From Vulcanimicrobiota bacterium (lineage in GTDB: Bacteria > Vulcanimicrobiota > JAJTBE01), in assembly GCA_021107945.1 (NCBI GenBank), contig JAIORV010000038.1, forward strand, positions 1 through 60,919: a stretch of DNA of 60,919 nt. Reading direction: 5' to 3'. The notes beneath the pieces are model-generated. The model saw only the letters and a list, made by a program, of their open reading frames with translations, did not search any database and was not told the DNA's origin. The translations under genes were made by a program, and so were the position numbers. Below are positions 53,752 to 60,919 of this stretch, piece by piece. How positions within the stretch are numbered: position 1 is the stretch's first letter; each line of letters begins with the position of its first letter.

Positions 53752-55401
53752 ATGAACCAAACTCTGGTTGAAACAAGAAATCTGACAAAAACATTTTGCG
53801 ATCGAACTCTTTTTGATGATATATCCTTTACCATAGCAACAGGTGAAAAAGTTGGACTCGTGGGACTCAACGGGTCGGGAAAAACAACTCTTTTTAATGT
53901 GATTATGGGAAATGAGGAATATGATTCAGGGATTATTCGAAAAATACCAAAAAAAATAAAAATCGGACATCTCCCCCAGTGGATTGAATTTGTGGATAAA
54001 TCTGTGGGAGAGGTTCTTTACAACTCCACCATGGAGGCGAATATCACCGAGGAATGGCAATACAGGAAGGTCCTGGAAAATATTATGGAAGAGATGAATC
54101 TTGATAATATACCCCTGGATCTCCCCACTTCCCGGTTATCAGGAGGAGAGAGAGTCAGACTTCACCTTGCGGGGCTCTTGATGATGGATCCCGACTTTTT
54201 GATTCTTGACGAGCCTACAAACTTTCTGGATATAAAAGGATTGAGCTGGATGGAGAGTTTCATCAGGAAAAGCAACAGGGGAATTTTACTTGTTTCCCAT
54301 GACAGGTATTTTCTTGACAATGTGGTTGATCGGATAATTGAGATTGACAACGGCTCTATGTTTGAATACGCAGGCAATTATTCGTTTTACAGGTTGGAAA
54401 AAGTGAAGAGAATCGAACTGCAGTGGAAAAAATTCAGGGAGCAGAAAAGGGAGGTGCGCAGGCTCAAATATCTAATTCAGCGTGAGAATCAGTTCGCCCT
54501 GAAGGCGCAAAAAGGTCCCGTGAGAACTGACAATTCCGGCATTGACTGGGGTTTCGTGGGAAGGAGGGCGGCAAAGCATAATAAAAAGGCAAAATCACTG
54601 GAAAAACGTATCGAAAGAATGGATAACGTAGAAAAGCCCCGGAAAAATTACTTTGCTGACATCAGATTCGAGGGAGAGTCCTCTTCCAATGTTGTAGCCA
54701 GGGCAGAGGGACTTTGCAAGCGATTTGGAGATAATCTTCTCTATGAAAATGTCAATTTCACTGTAAGCGCAGGCGATAAGGTGGGAATTCTGGGTGAGAA
54801 TGGCTCCGGAAAAACGACCTTGCTGGAAATATTGCAGGGAGTTGAGCCGCCTACGGAAGGGAAGACATACCTCGTGGAGTCGGATCGTATCGGCTATTTC
54901 TCACAGATATTCAAGGATATGGATGATGATATTATTGTCCTTGACCAGGTGATTGAAAAATCCGGGTTAGATATGCCGTCAGCGCGAAATTTGCTGGCAT
55001 CATTTCTTTTCATAGGCAGGGACGTTTTCAAAAGAACAGGCGATCTCTCAATAGGCGAGAGAAGCAGGCTTGTACTTGCCTGCATCAAGGCAAAAGAACC
55101 TGAAGTTCTGATACTCGATGAGCCGACGAATCACCTGGATGTTGACACCACGGAGATAATGGAGAACGCTCTGGATCAGTTTTCCGGAACGATTATCATT
55201 ATCAGCCACGATCGCTGCCTTCTGGATAACCTTGTTAACCGTCTCCTCGTTATTGAAAAGGGCACGGCAACCATGTACCCGGGAAATTATTCCTATTATG
55301 CATCAAAAAGCCGGTTAGAGCCGGTGGAATATATCGAAGATGAGAAAAAAAGGATGATAAAGCTTCTCCGGGACTGCAAGGCCGTTGAGGAAGAAACATA
55401 A
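53752..55401 (+). CDS. ABC-F ATPase
   Basis: 549 aa, two ABC cassettes and no transmembrane segment. The ATG follows AAAGGGGTGATATT. NBD1: GLNGSGKTT, SGGERVR, LILDEPTNFLD. The inter-domain linker (P-site tRNA interaction motif) is about 230-290 and rich in Lys/Arg (FREQKREVRRLKYLIQRE). NBD2: GENGSGKTT, SIGERSR, LILDEPTNHLDVDTTE, ISHDRC. Family members act on the ribosome as translation factors or antibiotic-resistance proteins (EttA, Uup, ARE type). I cannot assign a subgroup; the long leader would fit a regulated ARE protein but is not proof. Confidence 0.9.
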   Translation: MNQTLVETRNLTKTFCDRTLFDDISFTIATGEKVGLVGLNGSGKTTLFNVIMGNEEYDSGIIRKIPKKIKIGHLPQWIEFVDKSVGEVLYNSTMEANITEEWQYRKVLENIMEEMNLDNIPLDLPTSRLSGGERVRLHLAGLLMMDPDFLILDEPTNFLDIKGLSWMESFIRKSNRGILLVSHDRYFLDNVVDRIIEIDNGSMFEYAGNYSFYRLEKVKRIELQWKKFREQKREVRRLKYLIQRENQFALKAQKGPVRTDNSGIDWGFVGRRAAKHNKKAKSLEKRIERMDNVEKPRKNYFADIRFEGESSSNVVARAEGLCKRFGDNLLYENVNFTVSAGDKVGILGENGSGKTTLLEILQGVEPPTEGKTYLVESDRIGYFSQIFKDMDDDIIVLDQVIEKSGLDMPSARNLLASFLFIGRDVFKRTGDLSIGERSRLVLACIKAKEPEVLILDEPTNHLDVDTTEIMENALDQFSGTIIIISHDRCLLDNLVNRLLVIEKGTATMYPGNYSYYASKSRLEPVEYIEDEKKRMIKLLRDCKAVEEET

Positions 55402-55529
55402 TTAAGTATTGCGCCGGGGGCGATTGCCCTCGGCTGCCTGTAATGAATACTTATTTTTCTACAAGGAGAATCGGGGCAATTAAAAAACATTACCATAAAT
55501 CAGAATAGAATAAAAGCGGGAGAAATGCA

Positions 55530-58208
55530 ATGAGTTACAATCACTATTTATTCGGTGAATTCAGGGAAAGTCAAGTTCCTCTTTCTATCAGTGATCTCAA
55601 GGATATTACAGCAAGTGCCGAGCGGCAACTGGGGCGGATTCAGGACGTCCCCATTGAAAAAATTGTGGAAATACTCGACCTTCTTGCGGAGAATTGGCTT
55701 GATCCCGAATATAAATACAGGATTCTCGCCCTGGAAAAAATGCCCGAAATTGTGGGACTTTCCAGACAGATGACAACTATCGCCATTGACTCGCTTTTCG
55801 ACAATATGAGAAGGCAGAGTCTCCAGAAAATTCTCCGGGGACATCTGGGAAAATTCTCCTTCCTGGACAAGTTCGAATATAATCCCACTTATGACGGCTA
55901 CTTCAAGGCTCAACCCCTGGGAATCGTTTTGCACGTCAGCCCGGGGAATGTCTTTGTGGGAGGTCCCGACAGCCTGATGTATGGATTCCTTTCCAAAAAT
56001 GTCAACCTTCTGAAGATATCCAGTAGAGACACTTTTTTCCCGTTCCTGTTTGCAAAAAGCTTGCAGGAGATTGATGAGGGCAAATATCTATGCAACTCGT
56101 TTTCAATATTACAGTACTCCGGCGGTGATGAGGATATCGAGAGGGAGATGAAGAAATTTTGTGACGGTATTGTAGTGATAGGCGGAGAAGAGGCGGTGAA
56201 AAGCTATCGCAGGGATCTACCCCTGGGGACAAAATTGATAGAATACGGTCCCAAGTATAGCTTCTCCATAATAACCGCCGAAGGCTTCAATGAAACGGAT
56301 GAAGAGGAGATTTACAAGCGATGCGCCGTGGACGTCGCGATGTGGGAACAAAAAGCATGCTCCTCTCCACAGACTATATATGTTGAAAAGTCCGTGATTG
56401 GCAGGTTTATGGAGGGCTTTCCCCGCTACATGGAGCTTGTGGGAGACAAGCTGCCCCGGGGAGATATTTCATTTGACGAAAGAGTCGAGATTCTCAGGGC
56501 AAGAGAGTTGGCAAAAGCAGACGAGGCGGAAGGAGTCGCCGCGCTCCATCAATCTCCCCAAAGTACCCGGTGGACGGTGATATACGAAGATTCACCGGAG
56601 TTCAAGCTCTCACCGCTGAATCGTACAATATATGTAAAGCCCTTTGCAAGCTGGGCGGAGATTCTCCGGGAAACCGTCATGCTCAAGGATTACCTCCAAT
56701 CTGTGGGAATCCTCTCCACATCGTCACAATTGAAGCTCCTCTCCAAGGCGTTAGCGCGTCTCGGTGTTTCACGCATAACCCGAATCGGGACAATGTGGAA
56801 AGGAAAATCCGGAGCGCCTCACGATTTCGATTTCCCGCTCAGAAAACTCATCAGATGGGTCAGCATTGACTGGATTGACAAACGGTTCGACCTTGGAGAT
56901 ACCGTCGCCCCGGCAAAACCCGCACTCTCCCGCTGGGACAGGCTTCATAACATGGTCAGGTTTGCAAGGACACATTCCGATTTCTACAGGAAACAACTGG
57001 CGGGAATCGGGGAGATTCACAATTACGAGGATTTTCAAAAAGTCCCGCTTCTTACGAAGCACCATATATATAAAAATACTCCTCCCACGGGTGAGGGAAT
57101 GCTGACGACGCACCTTTCAAAAGCATACATTTTTGCAAGCGGAGGATCGACGGGTGAGCCTAAATTCAACTATTACAGTTTCAGGGAGTTGGACAGGGTT
57201 TCGTCGATTCTTGCCGATATATATCAGATTGCGGGGATCACAAGAGACGACACCGTAGCGAACCTTTTCATGGCAGGCTTTTTATGGACATCGTTTATCG
57301 TTGTGAACGACGCCCTTGAAAAGATAGGCTGTGTTTCACTTCCCATTGCCGGAAATGCAGAGATTAACCTAATCCTGCGATATATGGAGTTGTTCAAGCC
57401 CAACGCAGTCGTGGGACTTCCATCGATGATAATTCAACTTGCCGAGGAGATCGAAAGGCGCGGGCTGGATATAAAAATCGAAAAAATCCTGTACGGTGGA
57501 GAACATTTGAGCCCTGAGGCGATAAAATACCTGAAAGAGACTGTTGGGGCAAGAGTTATCCAGTCGGCGGGATATGCGTCGGTTGACGCAGGACCCATAG
57601 GCTACCAATGCCCCGAATGCAGGGGAGGCGTTCACCATCTCCTTTATGGGCATATGTTTATCGAGACGATAGATTCCGAGTCGGAAAGATCCGTGGAGAT
57701 TGACGAAGTCGGCGAAATCGTTGTGACAAACTTCCACAGGAGACTAATGCCTATAATAAGATATCGCACCGGAGACCTGGGCAGGATTCTTTCCCGCTCA
57801 TGCACTTGTATCCACCAGACACCGTTATTTGAATTGCTGGGAAGATGCGACGATATTCTCAGGGTGGGAGCAATGTCCATTTACCCAAACATGATAAGCG
57901 AAGCACTGGGAAAGGTAAGTGAATTAAGCACTACATTTCAACTGGAGGCGGATTACCGGGGTGTAAAGGATATTCTCACCGTGAGAGTGGAAGTAAAAAA
58001 AGAGGGTGGGGATTCCAAAAAGCTTGCGGACATAACAAGACGAACACTTCTGGAGCATGATGAGGAGCTTGATCTTGTCGTTCGCGAAGGATGGCTTGCT
58101 GAACTAAACATCGAGATTCTGCCCCCCGGCGGAATAAAAAGAAACCCCAGGACGGGTAAAATAAAAAGGGTCTTGGATAAACGGAGACAGGGGACGGAGA
58201 ACGGATGA
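55530..58208 (+). CDS. LuxC-like acyl-CoA reductase fused to PaaK-like adenylate-forming ligase
   Basis: 892 aa. Residues 1-455 are LuxC/acyl-CoA-reductase family: GIVLHVSPGNVFVGGPDSL (131-149), Cys277 in MWEQKACSSPQ (nucleophile of the thioester), then the typical C-half. Residues about 465-892 are phenylacetate-CoA-ligase-like: FASGGSTGEPK (535-545, nucleotide loop), VVGLPSMIIQLAEEI, RYRTGDLG and RTGKIKRV near the end. A predicted one-chain route: activate a carboxylate with ATP and reduce the intermediate with NADPH to an aldehyde, equivalent to LuxE + LuxC. No CoA/ACP carrier domain is seen. The last residues (KRRQGTENG) are repeat-derived. Confidence 0.85.
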   Translation: MSYNHYLFGEFRESQVPLSISDLKDITASAERQLGRIQDVPIEKIVEILDLLAENWLDPEYKYRILALEKMPEIVGLSRQMTTIAIDSLFDNMRRQSLQKILRGHLGKFSFLDKFEYNPTYDGYFKAQPLGIVLHVSPGNVFVGGPDSLMYGFLSKNVNLLKISSRDTFFPFLFAKSLQEIDEGKYLCNSFSILQYSGGDEDIEREMKKFCDGIVVIGGEEAVKSYRRDLPLGTKLIEYGPKYSFSIITAEGFNETDEEEIYKRCAVDVAMWEQKACSSPQTIYVEKSVIGRFMEGFPRYMELVGDKLPRGDISFDERVEILRARELAKADEAEGVAALHQSPQSTRWTVIYEDSPEFKLSPLNRTIYVKPFASWAEILRETVMLKDYLQSVGILSTSSQLKLLSKALARLGVSRITRIGTMWKGKSGAPHDFDFPLRKLIRWVSIDWIDKRFDLGDTVAPAKPALSRWDRLHNMVRFARTHSDFYRKQLAGIGEIHNYEDFQKVPLLTKHHIYKNTPPTGEGMLTTHLSKAYIFASGGSTGEPKFNYYSFRELDRVSSILADIYQIAGITRDDTVANLFMAGFLWTSFIVVNDALEKIGCVSLPIAGNAEINLILRYMELFKPNAVVGLPSMIIQLAEEIERRGLDIKIEKILYGGEHLSPEAIKYLKETVGARVIQSAGYASVDAGPIGYQCPECRGGVHHLLYGHMFIETIDSESERSVEIDEVGEIVVTNFHRRLMPIIRYRTGDLGRILSRSCTCIHQTPLFELLGRCDDILRVGAMSIYPNMISEALGKVSELSTTFQLEADYRGVKDILTVRVEVKKEGGDSKKLADITRRTLLEHDEELDLVVREGWLAELNIEILPPGGIKRNPRTGKIKRVLDKRRQGTENG

Positions 58209-58550
58209 CGGATCTATTTTTCACCGCAGAGATCGCAGAGGACGCAGAGGGGTTCGGAGAATGGATAACGGATTTATTTTTCACCTCTTTCTTTTTTCTC
58301 ATTTCCCGTTTCACTTTTCTCGTTCCACTTTTCCCATTTCCCATTTCCCATTCACCACAGAGGACACAGAGGACACAGAGAGAAATAGGAAATATAAGAT
58401 AGACAGATGACGGATGTGATTATTCACCACGGAGCCACGAAGCTCATGAAGAAAATCATTTTAAAGACTCCGTGTTCTTCGTGACTTCGTGGTAGAGAAT
58501 GGATCTCGTATCCCGCCTCTCATTTCCCGTTTTGGAGGTAATTAATACAA
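58209..58550. repeat. R1 repeat cluster
   Basis: No gene. It holds at least three R1 repeats: CACCGCAGAGATCGCAGAGG (about 58221), CACCACAGAGGACACAGAGG (about 58353) and CACCACGGAGCCACGAAGC (about 58426). It also holds TTTCCCATTTCCC tracts. Confidence 0.65.
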
Positions 58551-60098
58551 ATGTTCTGTCCCGATTGTGGATTACAAAATAGAGATGGAGCCAAATTTTG
58601 CGCTACATGCGGCCGGTCGTTAAAAGATTTGCCGGCCTATAAACCTGTTCCAAAGAAAAAAAGAAAAACAAAAAAGAAAGCCGCCGGGAAATCCCAAAGT
58701 AATACCCCGGTAAAAAGAACCACTCCACCGCAAACCTCAACACCACCTCCCCCGCCGCCTCAGATACAGATCACAACCACTCCCCCTTTGATGACAAGCT
58801 CCGGACTTCTCAAGGTGGGAACCATAATAGACAGGAGATACGAGGTTACATCACATATTGCGACCGGTGGAATGGGAGCGATTTACAAGGCGGAAGACAC
58901 CAGGCTTAAAACCGTCGTTGTCATAAAAGAGATGCTGGATTTCTTCCACTCTCACGATGAAAGGAAATATGCCATACAGAGATTCAGGGAAGAGGCCTTG
59001 TTGCTTGCAGATCTAAGGCATCCCAATGTCCCCAGGGTAACGGATAACTTCATCGAGAACAACAGGTATTATCTGATAATGGATTTTGTCGAGGGCAAGA
59101 ACACCGACAGGTTACTTCGCGACAACAGGGGATACGGTTTGCCCGAGGATCGTATAGTCAGGTGGGCGGTGCAGGTCTGTGATGTGCTTGATTATCTGCA
59201 TACAAGAGTGCCTCCCATAATATACAGGGATATGAAGCCCTCGAATATAATGATTTGCGATAATGATCATGTAATGCTGGTGGATTTCGGGATAGCCCGC
59301 CATTTCACACCCAGAAGACCCGGCACAATGATAGGAACTCAGGGATACGCTCCACCGGAGCAATACAAGGGAAACACGGAACCACGCTCGGATCTCTACG
59401 CCCTGGCGGCAACACTTCACAATCTATTATCCGCAAATGATCCCACTCAAGGAGTACCGTTTAATTTCAAACCCATAAGATACTGGCGAAAAGATGTAAG
59501 TGCGGATATGGAGAGGATCCTCTCGAAGGCTCTTAATAACAGGGTTGAGTTGAGATATGCAAATGCGGCGGAGATGAAAAAAGAATTCGTTGCACTTGAG
59601 AAGAAGCTTGAATCATCTCCCCGACATTCCAGTTCGCCTCCTTCGCGACCGTCAGCTTCAAGAGTCGCCCGGACGGCAGGTAAGCCTATGAGACCCCACA
59701 TTATTCACAATAGTCGGCAGAAATCAAGTATTGATGCACAGAATTACTTCGTCAGGGGGAAAAACTATACAGAGGCCGGAGATCTTAGAAGGGCGAAAAG
59801 AGAGCTTGAGAAGGCGATAAAACTGAGCCCTGATTATCCTGAAGCCCATAGCCTGCTGGGATATATTTTAGCCCGACAGGGAAGGACGGTGGATGCCGCA
59901 AAACACCTGCGAAAGGCAACCGCAGGGGCATCGGCAAGCGCCACGGCTCACCTGTATATAGGAAAAGCTTACGCCCGGATGGGGAGAATTGCCGATTCAC
60001 AGAAAGAATACGAGATAGCGAAGCGACTTGATCCTAATATATTCAGCAAGAAAAACCAGGGGTTCCTCGAGAAGCTTATCAGGTCACTTCTACCATAA
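58551..60098 (+). CDS. Zinc-ribbon Ser/Thr protein kinase with C-terminal TPRs
   Basis: 515 aa; the ATG follows TTGGAGGTAATT. An N-terminal zinc ribbon (C3-x2-C6 ... C17-x2-C20), a basic/Pro linker (30-85), then a Hanks-type kinase (about 95-345). The kinase has the Gly loop IATGGMGA, K126 in VVVIKEM, YRDMKPSN (225-232; Tyr replaces the usual His of HRD), DFG (245-247) and APPE. A Ser/Pro/Arg linker leads to about three TPRs (about 395-500). Cytoplasmic, with no transmembrane segment. It is a signalling kinase, and the TPRs probably recruit substrates. Partner unknown. Confidence 0.9.
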   Translation: MFCPDCGLQNRDGAKFCATCGRSLKDLPAYKPVPKKKRKTKKKAAGKSQSNTPVKRTTPPQTSTPPPPPPQIQITTTPPLMTSSGLLKVGTIIDRRYEVTSHIATGGMGAIYKAEDTRLKTVVVIKEMLDFFHSHDERKYAIQRFREEALLLADLRHPNVPRVTDNFIENNRYYLIMDFVEGKNTDRLLRDNRGYGLPEDRIVRWAVQVCDVLDYLHTRVPPIIYRDMKPSNIMICDNDHVMLVDFGIARHFTPRRPGTMIGTQGYAPPEQYKGNTEPRSDLYALAATLHNLLSANDPTQGVPFNFKPIRYWRKDVSADMERILSKALNNRVELRYANAAEMKKEFVALEKKLESSPRHSSSPPSRPSASRVARTAGKPMRPHIIHNSRQKSSIDAQNYFVRGKNYTEAGDLRRAKRELEKAIKLSPDYPEAHSLLGYILARQGRTVDAAKHLRKATAGASASATAHLYIGKAYARMGRIADSQKEYEIAKRLDPNIFSKKNQGFLEKLIRSLLP

Positions 60099-60262
60099 TG
60101 GGAAATGAGAAACGGGAAATGGGAAGCGGGAAATGGGACGAAAGAGTATGTTCCCCTGTCAAATTGTTCGCAATTATTCAGCCCTCCGGAACTTTTTGTC
60201 ATTCTTATTACGCGAATTGTCATTCTGAGCATGTGCTTCCTTATAAAAGAAAGCCTTGAGCT

Positions 60263-60361
60263 TGTCATTCTGAGCGATACAAGAAAGAATAACTTTACTC
60301 CGACGACTTCCTCAAGACGGGGCTTACTTGATGTTCATAGATTATCACAGCGAAGAATCTC
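60263..60361 (+). repeat. 99-bp dispersed element, copy D
   Basis: Begins TGTCATTCTGAGCGATAC and ends ATCACAGCGAAGAATCTC; 99 bp. Confidence 0.8.
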
Positions 60362-60419
60362 AACCCTGATGGTATAGAGGAGCAAGTCTCAATTATAAAT
60401 AACAGGAGTTACGCATTTT

Positions 60420-60501
60420 GTCATTGCGAGGAGCGCAGCGACGAAGCAATCTCAACGATCTTTGGCAATTTTGGAGATTGCTTCGCTTCGCTCGCAATGA
60501 C
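60420..60501. repeat. 82-bp inverted-repeat element
   Basis: GTCATTGCGAGGAGCGCAGC...GAAGCAATCTC (60420-60453) faces GAGATTGCTTCGCTTCGCTCGCAATGAC (60474-60501) across a 20-bp centre. Elements of this general sequence are widespread in bacterial genomes. Confidence 0.9.
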
Positions 60502-60742
60502 AACATTCCCACAATTTTTTTGCGTAAGTCCTGAAAGAATATTATTTGTAACTATTCAGCCCCTTTTTGCGGGGGATTTCTAAACCTTGATTTCACAACG
60601 TTTTAGACTGGTCAGGAGACCAGCCTCCACTCAAATATCACGGAATTAATAATGGCTAAAAGTGTTAACTTTATTTAAAATTCTGCGTCCTCCGCGTCCT
60701 ATGCGGTGAACAGTTACTATTATTTTAAGGAGAACCCGGGAA

Positions 60743-60840
60743 GAGATCCTTCGCTGATTAATATATCGGAGGTAAGTAAAACCCGTTCTTGCCGAGGTTT
60801 ATCCAGGAAAGTGAAAGATCATATTCTGCTCAGGATGACA
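60743..60840 (-). repeat. 99-bp dispersed element, copy C
   Basis: On the minus strand begins TGTCATCCTGAGCAGAATATG and ends TCAGCGAAGGATCTC; 98 bp. Confidence 0.85.
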
Positions 60841-60919
60841 TAATGGCGGGATCTGAATAGTAAAACTCGACTTTCCGAGAATAATCATTCGAATCCCCTC
60901 GAGTGCGCATTGCTACTGG

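Larger units (their letters stand above)
60099..60919. repeat. Terminal gap rich in dispersed repeats
   Basis: No gene to the window end. It contains 99-bp elements at 60263-60361 (+) and 60743-60840 (-), an 82-bp inverted-repeat element (60420-60501), and an R1 half (CTGCGTCCTCCGCGTCCTATGCGG, about 60684). Confidence 0.65.

Noticed and set aside
58205-58402. 65-codon plus-strand frame after the LuxC-PaaK gene
   Set aside because: It consists of R1 repeats and TTTCCCATTTCC tracts.
60105-60377. 90-codon plus-strand frame after the kinase gene
   Set aside because: Overlaps the 99-bp element and has no domain or ribosome site.
1-60919. tRNA, rRNA or transposase genes
   Set aside because: No tRNA-like TPsiC/acceptor pattern, rRNA segment or DDE/serine/tyrosine recombinase motif was recognised by eye; a covariance-model search would settle it.

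Overview
The window is a stretch of a diderm bacterial genome of moderate GC, probably from an uncultured lineage. An outer-membrane porin with an SLH domain points to an SLH-tethered outer membrane. That arrangement occurs in several deep-branching phyla (for example Negativicutes, Thermotogae, Cyanobacteria, and candidate phyla such as Riflebacteria or Eremiobacterota). Sequence alone does not let me choose among them. The only classical housekeeping block is rpsB-tsf-pyrH-frr. No tRNA, rRNA, CRISPR array, transposase, integrase or phage gene was seen.

Layout. 1-6140: two tandem minus-strand lipoproteins with Ycf48-like and FG-GAP repeats, the first cut by the window edge. 6337-9539: PilB/GspE-type ATPase and a PEGA-domain protein. 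10327-12882: SLH porin. 13591-18302: two U32-family proteins flanking a short membrane protein and a PQQ-type propeller. 18421-21336: a GT1-like glycosyltransferase and a soluble FlhA C-domain-like protein without a membrane channel. 21852-24406: LeuC, LeuD and a CBS protein. 24547-27920: M14 carboxypeptidase convergent with an Orn/Lys/Arg decarboxylase. 28253-31302: two TPR proteins. 31939-35872: PsuG, QueA and a PBP4-type DD-carboxypeptidase. 36498-39346: two small unknowns and two TrkA-type proteins. 39609-42122: an orphan HSDR_N-like nuclease and a double-GNAT-like protein. 42464-45554: rpsB-tsf-pyrH-frr. 45723-50241: GT87-like membrane glycosyltransferase, metallophosphoesterase, methyltransferase and a radical SAM/SPASM protein. 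50555-60098: ClpC, an ABC-F ATPase, a LuxC-PaaK fusion, and a zinc-ribbon/Ser-Thr kinase/TPR protein.

The intergenic DNA is as notable as the genes. Nearly every gap is built from several dispersed short repeat families. One is a 98-99 bp element present five times with conserved ends and a variable core. Another contains the core CTGTAGGAGGGACGTCCC and supplies the stop codon of at least two genes. There are also R1 repeats of the CACCGCAGAGATCGCAGAG type, a GC-rich inverted-repeat element (R3), and a 100-bp repeat pair bracketing psuG.

The most unusual protein-level observations are the stand-alone FlhA C-domain with a HEAT-like N-terminus, the single-chain LuxC + adenylate-forming-ligase fusion (a predicted carboxylate-to-aldehyde reductase), and a UbiV-like/UbiU-like U32 pair. 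All functions are inferred from recognisable motifs in the translations; no database search was run.
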